The notes: generated from the sequence alone by a model not told the origin. Shown: positions 44,773 through 57,282, counted from the stretch's first letter. The stretch is DNA of 64,000 nucleotides from Simmondsia chinensis (GCA_018398585.1 JAGTTD010000025.1:16745578-16809577); one strand, 5' to 3'. Translations and numbers: made by a program.

Positions 44773-45789
44773 ACCTTTCTACCCACTCCCACTCTCGGAC
44801 ATCCTCTCGGCCCTTCCCCGAGACTCGGCCGAAGGGCGTTCGCACGACCCGATACCGTGACTCGGACCGAAAACAACCCCACTCTCTCTCTCCTCCTTTA
44901 CATCCTCTCTCCTCACCCCGTTTTCTCTCTCCTCGCTCTTTCTCTCTCACGGTTCACTCTCTCTCTCTCTTCACCAGCCACATTCTCTCTCCTCACCTAT
45001 TCTCTCTCTTCACCACCCACTCTCTCCCATCTCCCAAAAGCTCCCTTCATTGAAAAGAGGACTCTCCAACTCCTCTCTCCCTCTACCCAAAACATGCCCC
45101 GTGAGGCCTGAAGTCGAGACGCCTCAGGATGCCGGGACCCGACCAAGCTCGTGTCAATACCGACTCCATCGCCTTGATCCGAAGACCGCCTCCGAAGCCA
45201 TGTGACGCCCCGGCAGCCTGACTCTTCCTCTCTAGATAGTATATTCTTTCTCTCTTTTACCCGAAGCTCTACCCCGAGTTACACAAGGTATCGTACCTTC
45301 TTTACTCAACTCGAGCTAAGTATGTCGTTCTATATATTTATTTATTATCTATTCTCACCTTTTCTGGGATAAACCCTGACTTAAGCACCGGAGGGGTCTC
45401 CCACAGGCCGCGCCCGTGGGTCCCTGTCGTTACATTTACTTATTTCCGGCTTATTATCGTTATTTCTAGAACATATACTAACTTAAGCATTGAAGCGGTC
45501 CCCCACAGGCGCCCTCTAACCAGCTTGCTCATCTCGCAGGACAAGCTAGGTGCTGATCCCGCCGCCTTTCCCAAAAGAGCTTGAGTCTCAGCTCTCCTAA
45601 CCTAGAACCTCAATCTACTATTCCAAAACAGGAAGAAACAAGAAAATTTTAATACATAAAAAATGATTAATAAAATGGAAAACTATATGTATGTAAATTT
45701 TTTAGCATAATAATTCCAAAACTAAGAAAAGAGGCATTGTATAATAGCCAAAATGATTTTTTTTAATATTGCATTAGACACACACTAAT

Positions 45790-46512
45790 GTTTTTAACTT
45801 ATATGGAGTCTAGTATTTGCGCACATATTTGATTGGTATCCCTCTCCTAATGTTTGATTGGCATCACATAAAAAAAATGGTTTTTGTGTTATTATGTACT
45901 ATATTTCGTATTAATATTTGAGTTCTTGATTCAACTCAATGAGTCTAATTTTTTTATGCTGCGTTTAGAGACTTGACAACATGGATACTTTGAGGTTTGA
46001 TTAATTATCATCTAATTACTTGTTTATTTTAGTTCATACAATAAAATATTGTAATGTCTTATTGTGTAATCTAGATATTCACCAATTTAATCAAGTTTTT
46101 ATAAATGTATGATCAAATTTAGATAGAAATTGCTAATGTAAAATAACTACCATAGTATATATATTTGTTATGTCTGCATTTTGCTATAGAATTTGTTGAA
46201 TTCCATTAAAAATTTATCATATTAGAACCAAATGTACCTATATATTGTTAAAATTATGTTCCATATCAGTATTTTTTCAGTAAAATATATTGAATTACAA
46301 CAGAGGAGACCCATGCATGTGATTGATTTATTTGTTGTAGAATCAAGTTGTACAGGGAAAAATGGGAGGGAAACATAAAACATTAGGTCACCATAATAAT
46401 CCACAACTAGAACACTAAAAGCAAGTAAATACCCAACGCATGAAATTCACAATCATCTAAGGTTTGTAAGCGTATGAACAAGTACTGAACAACTTACATT
46501 GCTTAAAAAGAT
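45790..46512. other. AT-rich loop between inverted arms
   Basis: No gene, RNA or known repeat recognised. Confidence 0.4.
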
Positions 46513-46931
46513 TGGTTTATGTCTATTGCAATGCTAAAAAAATCATTTTGGCTAGTATAATACCTTTTTTTTTATTTTTGCAAGTATAATGCTAAAAAAT
46601 TTAACATTGGTGTTTCATTAATTTTTTTTATATATTAAAAATTTCTCATTTCTTCCCCACTTACAAAGATTGTAACTTGGGGTTCAAACCCCACTACAAA
46701 TGCTAAAACAATTAGTTTATTCCTAATTTGGTGTCAAAAATTTTCATTAACACTAGTATGATACTTTTTTTTCTAACTTTGAAAGTACATTGTTAAAAAA
46801 ATTTATATATGCCTAATTTAGTAATATTTTTATCATTCTTCCTAAAATTTAATGCATTTATAATATTTTTCCTTGATAAGAAAAATACTCACAGTACTAA
46901 CAATTATATTCAATTGTCTATATGACTTGTC

Positions 46932-47058
46932 TCAGGAACAATCTTTTGTCAGGGTCTCACCCTGATGGGATAAGGCTGCATACATCCTACCCCTCCCAGA
47001 CCCTGCGAAAGCGGGAGCCATCATAGCACTGGGATTGTGATTGCTGTTGTTGTTGTTG
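46932..47058 (+). mobile_element. Truncated Au-like SINE with 18-bp target duplication
   Basis: Body begins TCAGGAACAATCTTTTGTCA, continues with GGGATAAGGCTGCATACATC and GCGGGAGCC…GCACTGGGATTGTG and ends in (GTT)n. The 18-mer TTGTCTATATGACTTGTC flanks it exactly (46914-46931 and 47059-47076). It is a 5'-truncated member of the same tail family. Confidence 0.9.
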
Positions 47059-47076
47059 TTGTCTATATGACTTGTC

Positions 47077-48164
47077 AATACCCCAAGAAACATAAGTGAT
47101 TGCTTGTGTCAATTTTAAGAGTTAGTTATATTATGAGTTTGTTTCAATTATATATCAATACTTATAATTATAAAAATAACGATTTGTATATGATATTTGT
47201 CGTAAGCATATGTGTGTCCCCATATATATATATATATATATGCGTGTTTAAGACCAATATTGATTGTGTATCTATTATTGATCACAAAAAATTATCAAAT
47301 TTTAAAAAATAATAATGAAGTAATTATTTCTATAAACCAATATACATTTTATGCATATTTTAGATACATTTAAAATTTCTCAACATGTAAGTACGATGAG
47401 TCATGCAAAAGGAATGGCATAAAGATTTATTATGATCGACGAATAACTTGAAGATTGATTAATGGACAAGGAGTTTTCTCACGAAAAAACTGCTTATATA
47501 ATCAAACCAAGTAATTATTATTTTTTTGATAATTATTATTATTGTAACTATAGACAATTGCTTTTTAATAATTGACTATATTCAAAATGTAAATAGTAAA
47601 TGAATGCAACATATTATTTCAACATGTGTGTAGTATTATAAAAGGTTGTTATTATCATCGGAACAAACAATGTTATAGTTAGAATACTATTGTGATGCAT
47701 AGTAAATATTAATCATAATATTTTAAATTTGCTTTAGTATTAGTAATTACCAATAACATTATTCGAGCCGTTTCCCGAAATGGCTTAAAAAGAAAAAATA
47801 TTACCCAAAATAGCATTTTTTTTTTTAAGGAGTGCATTTATTACCCTTTTTACTTTTTCAAATTTTTTGAGCTGATTTATTTTTCTCAGAATTATTTGAG
47901 CAGCTTTATTTATTGCCGGAAAATGCTAGGAGCATGTTTGGTATGTCAATTTGTTTATAATTTTTACTTTCCACAAAATAAAAATAAAAATTATAAATAT
48001 TTTATTTCTAAACATTTCAATTAAATTTGGAAACACAAGAATTATAAATTTAAGAGCTGAAAAATTATCTCTAAAACGTAATATAAATTGTTATGAAGAT
48101 ATGAAAATGAAAGGCCACAACAAAATATTATGCCATACTTAGGAAAATATTATACATTGTGAAA
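47077..48164. other. AT-rich intergenic sequence
   Basis: Contains a short (TA)n run at about 47222-47241. No gene recognised. Confidence 0.4.
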
Positions 48165-48173
48165 ATTATTTAA

Positions 48174-48557
48174 GGATTATTTACACGAAAGGTCTGTATA
48201 CTTTGTCCATTGTATTAATTTGATCTTTGTACTTTTAATGTCAATTTAATCCCTACACAATTCAAAATGTGTCAATTTAGTCCTTCGGTCAAATTTAAAT
48301 TAAGTTAATGTCGTAATTTTGAACGGAAAAATTATTTTAAATGTAAGCAACTTATTATAAATTCATCCGTTTATTTAATTTAATCCAATTCGTGGCTGAA
48401 CTATTAAAAATTTCATTAAAAACTCAATATAAAATTTTCTCTAAGGACTAAATTGGCACATTTTGAATTGTATACAGACTAAATTGAAACAACTAAAAGT
48501 ATAAGGACTAAATTGACATAATAGACAAAGTACAGAGATTTTTAGCATAAATAACCC
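48174..48557. mobile_element. Mutator-like MITE with perfect 9-bp target duplication
   Basis: 384 bp. Inverted arms GGATTATTTACAC… and …GCATAAATAACCC continue for ~120 bp with GTCAATTTA(A/G)TCC segments. ATTATTTAA flanks both sides exactly (48165-48173 and 48558-48566). The 9-bp duplication is diagnostic of Mutator-type transposition. Confidence 0.85.
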
Positions 48558-49168
48558 ATTATTTAAAAAGGTACCAAACTATATTCATATTACACTAGCA
48601 TAAGAAATTAGAACATAAAGAAAATATATAAATCAATTAATTATTAATATCTTTCGTAATTTTATGTTATATATCAAAATACACAATTAAATATATTTTT
48701 AATATATATAATAATGCCAGAGTTGCAATATAAAAAGAGAAGAATATTGGTTGCACCCGCAATTCAATTGGCACAAAAGTCTCCAGAACAGAGAAGACGA
48801 GCAGGATGGGAATAACAATACCATAAATAAATGTATGTATATAATTTTTGTGTTAAACATAAATGTCATAAAAATTTTAATAAAATTTTTTTTTTAAATA
48901 TTACTTTATATATCTGTTTCAACCATAATCTAAACCGGATCAAACTGTAATTCATAATTTGGTTTGGTTTATGATTTGAAAAATTATGGTTTTAGTTTGG
49001 TTAGTAGGGTATACAATTCAGGTTCGATTTAAAACCAAACCTAAACCGTAAACTATAAAAATTATAAAATAATGGAATGTTTAAAGATTATTTACACCAC
49101 CAGAATCATAACAAGTCACGTTAGCAGTTAGCAAAAATTTTACTTGATAGCCAAATAAAAAAGGTCAA

Positions 49169-49542
49169 GGTTATTTGCACTACGGGTTACTTTACTTTTT
49201 TATAGTGTTAATCTAGTCCTTGTAATTGTATTAATTTAGTTCCTCTGGAATTTATACTTTGTTGAATTTGTCCTTTGTCAAATTTATGTTAAGTCAATGG
49301 TATGATTTGTAGTGCACAGTCACGTTAGATGTAAGTAATCTGCTGTAAATCCACTAGTTGACTCAATTTAACCCAATCTTTGACTGAACTATAAAAAATT
49401 TTATTAACAACTTAAATTAAATTTTGCTTTAAGGATTAAATTGAAACATGCACTTGTACAAGAACAAAATTGACTCGGTTAAAATGCAAGGACTAAATTG
49501 ATACAAATGACAAAATACAAGGACCTTTGGAGTAATTAACCC
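49169..49542. mobile_element. Second copy of the Mutator-like MITE family
   Basis: Ends GGTTATTTGCACTAC and GGAGTAATTAACCC. The body shares CAATTTAGTCC, TTAAGTCAATGG and ACTAAATTG segments with 48174-48557. No clear target duplication. Confidence 0.65.
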
Positions 49543-51685
49543 AAAAAATTATTAATATTGAAATTTTGTTACATTGATGTTTATATATGGATAATTAAGC
49601 TAGAAAATGACATGTAAATAACGACCTTGAATGTAACAAAATTGGCATATATATCTATAATTAATCTATATTTTATTGATAAAGTATATGGTTTTCTTAA
49701 TAATATGCTTTAAACTAAACCAAACTGTATTTTGTGTTTGGTCCAGTTTGTTTCAAAATTTAAAACGGTTTGGTTGGTTTGAAAAGTTTTTCAAATCAGA
49801 TTTTACAGTCTGGTTCTGCTTTTGTGTGGTTTTCAGTAAACTGAGCCATGCACACCCCCACTATTACCTATAGGTACTTGATCAAAGTGTATGAATGGGT
49901 ATGGGTTAGGTACTACCACAGGTATAATATCACACTTAACCCAACTTATATGTTAAATTTCATCAAGCCTTAGCCCAATCTACTGAGTTGGCATGAATGA
50001 AATCCACATATAAGTTTAAGGGGGTTTGAGTTATTGATTTGGTTAGCGCTTCTAAAGAGACTAAACACAAGAGATAAGCTAGTGAGACTTGGCATTCTCT
50101 ACACTAATGAAAGTATTTTCTCTTTCTTTTCAAATAGCACAAGGAATCGTGCAGGCATCTTTTTCTTACTTATAGGTCACCATAGAATCTCTAGCCCACT
50201 ATTATGCATTTTCTTATTTATCCAAACAACCTTCAAGATATGTTCCAACAATGGTAATCACCATTCCTCAAAGTCTCAAATAGGAAAGCCTGACTCATGA
50301 TATTTGTTGTAGTAGACGCAACTGGGGAATCAAGAAACAACTATGTCTTGCATAACTTTATCCTCAATTGGTTGCACTTCATCGACACTATAAAATTGAG
50401 GGTTATCACTTGGTTTCAAATAATAGTTTCATGTCCATACACCATTGTAAGGAAGACCCCCACAGATTGGTTTCCAATTCCATCGTTAGACCTAGACCCA
50501 AATTGGCTATAACACAGGTCACTCAGACTTCCAGTGCTCATTCTCATGTAGGGACCACAACTATCATATCTATAACTCGAATCTCGAACCAGAATACTTA
50601 TTTTCTATGCTCCACATTTTCCTTCATAGGTAGCGCCCCCTAGTTGTGGACCATGGGCAAAATTGGATGAGTGTCGCTCGAATTTTCCCATGTTGCACTT
50701 CCAGTCTAACGATTTTCTTTTTGGTATGTAATTGAGTAGCATCCAATTCGACCATCAGTCCTTGATTCCATTCACAGTGTAACCGACCCTCTCTTGACTC
50801 CCAGTGGCGCATGCGTGCCTAGTTAACTCTTCCTTGCATGTTAACTTATATGACATCTTTTCATTGTTGTTCTTCAGTGCTAGCGCGGGATGATGAGTGA
50901 TGATCACCGGCTCGTACTCGATTGCCATACCTTCATTAGACTAATGGTCAGGAATATGCAATCAAACTAGTTGTAGGTTGTTGATTACTGAAATTTTATT
51001 TAAATATCGACCAAAAACAATAGTAAGATGTCTAGAATATATTTGGTCATTTAGGGGCCTCAGTTTGTTATCCAAGTTGTTTCCCAGCCTTTATTTGATC
51101 ATAGTTTCTCTGCAGGTGTTACAATAGTTCCTCCTGTGGTGTTATAATTAAAACTGGGAAAACTGACTAGATTATCCTCATTAAAGCTTAGTTAGAGTTA
51201 ATAAAAAAATCGGGAGATAAATAGACAAGATATGAGAGAGGGAAGAGGAGGAAATAGGGAGAGGACAGATTTCATTCATAAACTATTTTTGATACCCTTT
51301 GTTCAAAAAAACAATTTATGATACCTTTTATAAGAGTGGATTCCACCTAGGGTTGCATTTGAGTGGAGCCAAGCCCAAGCTCGAGCCTGCTAGGTAAAAA
51401 TAGAACAAAAATCTAAAACATCAAGATCTATCTACAGCCACTTCTCGAGATATAGATCAACACCCGCTATAATAACAAGTACAAATAGATACAAAACAAA
51501 ATGCCACAATGAAAGACCTCATCGCCAAAGATGGCTACAAAAATATAGCATCACTCCTACCTAACAGCCACTCCTAAAAAACTCCTAATGTTGGAACATG
51601 AGCCTACTCGAACGACAACATCTCCCATTAACCCAATATTAATATGGTACTAAAGCAGGACTTACATACGGTTCCTCTTTTCCTT
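49543..51685. other. Unassigned region
   Basis: Short frames only. The first part (49680-49850) has AAACTAAACCAAACTG / GGTTTGGTTGGTTTGAAA simple-type repetition. The rest has no recognised domain or repeat. Confidence 0.3.
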
Positions 51686-52650
51686 TCATAGGGGATTTCC
51701 AAGTGCACCAGCTTCAATGCCAGAGAATGTGTTGATCATATCACTTTTTGGGTTGTTGTAGCTTAAGCCTAACCATTTTCCCATCTCCCAACATTCTTTA
51801 GCCGGTCGATCCTGCTTTGTCAGGGCACAATCCTTCCCACGTTTCCCATTCCTTCCCACTAGGTGGACGAATTTGTTCAGTTTCAAAAATGAGGCAATAT
51901 GATGGATTATAGCCTCCTTCCTTCCATCTCCAACTAGACCTAGGCCTTACCTTCAACATTTTGTAGGCTTCCTTATTTACGGCCTCCTTCGAGCTCTTAA
52001 CCAACCCCCATGAGATTGAATCCTCTGTGCCTTTCTTCGACAGAACTCTATTGCACGTGGTTTCCTTCAGGTTGGCCACTTAATTCTTAGAAGTAGGAAC
52101 CTGCAGTTCCTTCTGAATTGTAACTTCAAAGAGATTCACGAATTCTAGTAAAAATGTGTCACTAGTGTCATCCGACTAGGTCAACTGATCCTCTCTAACC
52201 TCCTTTGTTTTGCTTTCCCCTTCAGACTGTGAAATACTTGAAGTCATCAGCAAATTAACTTCCAAAACTTTGACTTCGAAGAGATTTAGAAACCGTAGGC
52301 GAAACGTCTCACTTGAGCTCTTCGACTTTTCGACAGCGTTATTCCTCGTATTCTCCACTTCTTCAAGCTCTACCTCTTGGGTTCCTTTGACCATTTCAAC
52401 TTCCCTAGCGACACCCAGCATGGATTCTTCATGCGATTTCACCACTGGTGAGTTATTGTCGGCTCTATAGTTTTTGGTGGGCTCCATGGCCTAATCTTCT
52501 CCATGTTCCTCCAAAGACTTTTGGGATACATTCTCTGTCGCTGAAATTTTCCATTCTAGGAATTTTCAGATGCAACCTGACCAACCTCAAAAGAATTTTC
52601 CGTTGGAGCAGAGGTGGACTAGATGCTCGCGTGGGCTGGCGTAAGTAGCA
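51686..52650 (-). pseudogene. Unrecognised coding remnant, possibly LINE ORF1 tail
   Basis: Minus-strand frames 52487-52176 (103 codons, Glu/Ser-rich, MEPTKNYRADNN start), 52079-51798 and 51886-51686 read as one broken frame. Within it SSETFRLRFLNLFEVKVLEV and, after a stop, TSDTFLLEFVNLFEVTIQKE are an internal repeat. The last piece has ECWEMGKWLGLSYNN, which resembles the W-x-x-GK-LGL stretch often found just before ORF2 in plant LINEs. That link is weak and no ORF2 follows. Confidence 0.25.
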
Positions 52651-52659
52651 CCGGCCAGG

Positions 52660-53320
52660 GCCGACTCAAGAGACGGGTGATGGGTGCGGGTGTTTTTGCA
52701 TCTGAGAGATATTTTTCAGTTGGAATTTACTAGCATTGGAGGAATAAACTTGCCGGAATATTCTTAGCCATTGGCAGGAATATTGGTAGTGTAGCTAGTG
52801 GGGTTAACGCTATCATAAGCCCTAGTCAGTTATTGACTTTTTGAATTCTGGACATTAAATTCAGTATCCTCTTCATTGCATATAAAAGATATTTGGCATG
52901 TCACTCTCAATACACAGAAAAAAAAAAAAAAAAAAAAAAGAAGGGCTCAGTTCTCTCTCTCCCTCTCCCCCTGCTACTCTCTTGTCTTCGTTCTCTTGCT
53001 GGGAATTGTTTGAGGCTCTCTCATACCATAGCCCTCGAGTACATAGGTGTTGCGGTTGCCACGTTAACCTTGGGAGTTGCTTGTCAAAATGCCCATGTGT
53101 AACAGTGCTAGGGCAAATTCGGCTTTAAGGCAAGGGTTTTTCCACAGTGCAGTAATCGCGCCTGCATCTGGAGTTTTCTGTTTATCCTAAGTTTTTCCCA
53201 GTTGACCTTACATCATCCATTTTTTCAACAACACTCTAGACCCAAAAGACTTTACTATATCTAAGGAATTGGGACGTATAAAGTATCTTATTCACCTCTA
53301 TAATTTATATGTGGGATACG
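52660..53320 (+). other. Possible LTR fragment
   Basis: TATAAAAGATATTTGG at about 52882, a 19-base A run (52919-52938), CT-rich tract, then GGGTTTTTCCACAG at about 53135 resemble the U3-R-U5 course of a plant LTR, but no ends, primer site or partner were found. Confidence 0.25.
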
Positions 53321-54266
53321 TGTAGGATCTTAATTGGTAATTATATGACTTAAACCATGCCTAATGATGATTAGATTAGGTAAAATGAGCTAAATTAATT
53401 TTAGCTACCATTATGTGATTATTACAATGTCAAAGCACATCACTTAATGATTTAGTATAATACAAAACGCTGCGTTTTAGATAGCTTAAATTTGAATTGT
53501 GCTCTTTTGGTTATTGCCTATTTATACCTACCCAAATGTACTATTCTCTGCTCATGCCCCTGCCCAACTGCCCAGCGGCCCAGCTGTACTCGTGTGGCTT
53601 CATTTGGTCCCTTGGATTAAAGTTAGAGGAAGCAATATTAGCCACCAAATCTGTGTTTGTTTTGGCGTTTCTAGATCGTTAGATGAAGTGAGATCAACAG
53701 TTGAGATGAGGTTGACAAGGCAGCACATAGATAGAGAGCAAGGGGTTTTTAAGCCAAGGAATTTTAGGGTTCGTGAGGCGGTGGTCATTTTCACTTCGCC
53801 TTCCCCCAAAATTTTCCCTAGTTTTCTCTTCCTTCCTTCCCCACATGAAACCCGAATCCTAATTCTTCACCTGTAAGCCTAGTTCATGAAGGTTCAAAGC
53901 TTATGAGTCAAGATTCATGCAAGATTGAAGCTACTAAAGAGGTGTTCTTTGTATGTAGCGTTAGATCGTTAGGTTTCTACCTTAGGAGCCAAGAATGACT
54001 TTGTAATTTTAGAGTTCCTAAGTTATTTGTTTGATTCATGTTGTAATCTACCATAACTTGTAATAATTATCATTAATACTAGAGATCTCTCTAAGATTAG
54101 GGAGTAGAGGACATAGGACCATTTTTAGGTATAAATCTCGATTAATCTTTGTGTCCATGTTTCAATTTTGCTTAGTTCTTGAGATCTCATGTCTGTAATT
54201 CACATATTTTGTTTTTCACGACTTATATAATGCTTAACTAAGTCTAACTCACAAATAATGCCAACA
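53321..54266 (+). repeat. 5' LTR of the Copia element
   Basis: Starts TGTAGGATC, ends TGCCAACA. Clearly diverged from the 3' LTR (58624-59589) by many point changes and small indels. Confidence 0.9.
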
Positions 54267-54293
54267 AGTGGTATTATAGCCACTGTTTAAGCC

Positions 54294-55110
54294 ATGATTT
54301 GTAAGATAGCTTCTACCAAGCACAATATAGTGATGTTTAATGGTAGGAACGACTTTGAGGTGTGGAAGGTCAAGGTAAAAGTCTTATTGATGTCCTTATG
54401 GGCTAATTCTACGTTGCTATCAGAGAAGGCCAAGCCGGCGGGTCTTACAGATAGGGAGGAGGCCAACATAGAAGCTTTGGCGCATGGTAATATCCTTCTA
54501 TGTCTTACCAACTCTGTTCTTGCTAAAGCTTCGGGTGAGAAAAGTGCCTTTATTGTTTAATCTAAGTTAGAAGAGTTGTATGCTTCCAAATTACTAATTA
54601 ATATGGTACTTTACATGGAAAGATTCTACACCATTAAAATGGGATGAGAGTAGACTTCTTGAGGATAACATTGACAAAATTCATGGAGTTTTAAGTAACT
54701 TAACAATATTAAAAGTTGAAATACCTGATTAAGTACAGGCTGTAATACTATTAGGGTCATTTTCTAAATTTCTTAAGTTAATAAAAGATGACCTAAGATA
54801 TGGAAGAAAAACAATATTCTCAGAGGAAGTTGAGGTTGCTATGAGATCCAAGATAGCAGAGTTAAAGAAAAAGGGTAAATGCACTATTAGCAACCATAAC
54901 TATAATAACAACTATGGTGAGGGCTTAACAGCTAGAGGAAGACCTTAGGGATAACTTGAACAAGAAAAGAGGGAAAAGCAAGAACAAATTTCAATCGAGA
55001 GGTAGGAAAGACCTACCAAACATTAAGAGTTATGAATGTGGTAAACTAGGGCATGTAAGAATGTATTGCCGTAATCAAAACAAGAACCAAGCTACTATAG
55101 GTAATATTAT
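54294..55110 (+). pseudogene. Copia gag remnant
   Basis: 54294-54560 has VMFNGRNDFEVWKVKVKVLL (the family's F-G-x-NF-xxWK-xM-xxLL start). The middle is frameshifted. The zinc-knuckle frame reads SYECGKLGHVRMYCRNQ: the first Cys of C-x2-C-x4-H-x4-C is Ser (codon 55028-55030), so the knuckle is broken. Confidence 0.75.
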
Positions 55111-55630
55111 TTCTAATGATTATGAAACTGGTGAAGTTCTTGTTGCTTCTGCTGATATTACTTGTCATGAATGGGTTCTTGACTTTGGTTGTAGTTTCCA
55201 TATGACTTGTGAAAAATTATATTTTATTGATTATACATCTATTAGTGGGGAAAAGGTGATGCTAGGAAATAACTATGCCTGTAAGATAGTGGGTATTGGA
55301 TCAGTTACAGTTAGGCTATCTGATGGCACTAGCTTTGTCCTGGAGGGGGTTAGGCAACATCCCAGAATTGAAAAGGAATCTCATATCCCTAGCATAGCTT
55401 GATCAAAGTGGGTTTACTCTTAAGGCTTGCAAGGGATAGATGGAAATCCTAAGAGGAGCCTTAGTTGTGTTAAAGAGAGTGGTCAAGAATGGTTTATATG
55501 TCCTAAATGGGCAGGTTATAACTGGGATGGCAAATGTGACCAAGAAAGACCCTACGGATACTACCGACCTTTGGCATAGGAGATTAGGACCCATTTATGA
55601 AAGAGAGAAGTTAGAACAACAAAAATAAGG
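55111..55630 (+). pseudogene. Copia protease and GAG-pre-integrase remnant
   Basis: HEWVLDFGCSFHMT is the Copia aspartic-protease block, but the D-S-G triad is D-F-G (55181-55189). The sequence continues YACKIVGIGSVTVRLSDGT…LEGVR as in the family. After a stop, 55440-55628 carries LVVLKRVVKNGLYVLNG and TTDLWHRRLG, the GAG-pre-integrase zinc region with the His kept. Confidence 0.8.
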
Positions 55631-55799
55631 TGTGTTCGGATCTAATGTTCTGTGTCATCTTGATTTTTTGATCATTACATCTATGGTAAACATCATAGAA
55701 TTGCATCCACTACTGGTTCACATGTTACTGAAGGCATTTTAGACTATATGCATTCTATTTTTATTTTTTTTTGGGGGGGCGGGGGGAGCCTCTAGGGTA

Positions 55800-56510
55800 C
55801 ATACAATGGGTGGAGCATATTACTTCATGTTAATTGTTGATGATTTCTCACGGCAAGTTTGGTTTACTTGCTAAAGAATAAAAGTGATGCTTTAGAAAAT
55901 GTTATTAAATGGAAAAATTTAGTTGAGAACCAAACAGAAGAAAAGTTAAAGTACTTAGAACAGACAACGGCCTGTAATTTGTGAACAAAGAATTTGAGAC
56001 TTTATGTACTAAAAATGGAATTAAAAGACAAATAACAGTGAGAAAAACTCCCCAAAAAAAGGGTATGGCTAAGAGGATGAATAAAACACTTTAGATAGAG
56101 TGAGATGTATGCTTTTCTCATCTGGTTTATCAAAGCAGTTTTGGAGTGAAGCAATCAATACTGCGGCTTATTTGATAAATAGGTCCCCAAATTTTGCTTT
56201 AAAAATGAAAGCACCTGATAGTGTTTGGATAGAAAAATCAGTGAGTTATAATAACTTGAGAGTGTTTGGGTGCTTAGCCTTTGCACACCAAAGTGAAGGT
56301 AAACTAGAACCTAGGACTGTTAAGGGCATTTTTCTAGGTTATCCTTCATAGGTTAAAGGCTATAGATTGGGTATAAAGAAGGGTAATAGGATTATAACAA
56401 TTGTTAATAGTGATGTCATATTCAATGAGGATAAGGTGCCCCACATTAAAGAACAATTAGGTAATAATCTTTTTGTTATTAGGACTTTTGATCCTGTTGT
56501 GTGAATTTGA
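55800..56510 (+). pseudogene. Copia integrase remnant
   Basis: MGGAYYFMLIVDDFSRQVWF is the start of the integrase core. 56100-56351 holds MLFSSGLSKQFWSEAINTAA, YLINRSPNFAL and LRVFGCLAFAHQSEGKLEPR, all conserved Copia integrase C-terminal blocks. Frameshifts separate the core from this part, and a stop replaces the codon after FLGYPS. Confidence 0.8.
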
Positions 56511-56696
56511 AATAAATCCACCTAATCTGATTAATCTAAGAATTGATAATCAAAATGAAAATTACCAAGATTGTGCTGTAAGAGTCTCGGATAGACCTAG
56601 AATAGAACCTATCAAACCAGAAAATAGTGATCATAATATAGATAATTACCAATTGGCCAGAGATAGAGTAAGAAGGGAGATTAGAGCTCCTGATAG

Positions 56697-57063
56697 GTGC
56701 GGTTTGCTGACTATATTGCCTATGCTGTTAACACTACCTTAGAATATGTTGAAACCAAGCCTTTATCGTATAGTCAGGTTATTAACAGCAAGCATTCAGC
56801 AAAATGGCTAAATGTTATGGTTGCTGAAATGGAAAGCTTAAGGAAGAATAAGACATGGATCTTGGTCCTTAAGACATGGATCTTGGTCCCTAGGCCAAAG
56901 GGTAAGAAACTAATTGGTTCTAAGTATGTTTTTAAGATTAAGAAGCCTAAAATCTTTGGGGGTTTGCCTAGGTTTAAAGCCAGGTTAGTAGCTAAGGGTT
57001 TTACCCTAAAGGTGGGAGTAGATTACACTGAAATATTTCACCTATTGTCAAACACACTACTAT

Positions 57064-57094
<31 letters not shown>

Positions 57095-57246
57095 CCGTCC
57101 CAGTGCCACAGGGGCTTCCACTTGCACAGGGTCTGGGGGGGTAGGATGCACGTAGCCTTACCCTGTCGGAATGAGACCCTAACAAAAGGCTGTTTCCGAG
57201 GATCCCCAAACTAGTCTTTGGAGTTTGGTAGTTATGAAGAGCCTGA

Positions 57247-57282
<36 letters not shown>

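Larger units (their letters stand above)
43795..45630 (+). mobile_element. Solo LTR (Tat/Ogre-like Gypsy)
   Basis: Starts TGCCAGGACC, ends TTCCAAAACA and is flanked by a perfect 5-bp target duplication GGAAG (43790-43794 and 45631-45635). It is GC-rich in AT-rich surroundings. It has a TATA box at 44608-44616, long CT-rich tracts (44880-45030) and the CTGACTTAAGCACCGGAG motif typical near the 3' end of Tat-lineage LTRs, here present in two related versions (45385 and 45480). No internal region adjoins it, so it is a product of LTR-LTR recombination. Lineage is inference from the motif. Confidence 0.85.
43614..46880. mobile_element. Inverted-repeat (foldback) element split by a solo LTR
   Basis: The left arm runs 43614-43794 and resumes at 45636-45785. 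The right arm (46513-46880) is its inverted copy, following it through AAATTTAGGAAGAAT, TTTTAGCAC…GGGGTTTGAAC, GGGAAGAAA and TAGCCAAAATGATTTTTTTA. Arms are ~330 bp once the LTR is removed. The loop between arms is AT-rich and non-coding. An alternative is two separate copies of one MITE in opposite orientation. Confidence 0.6.
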
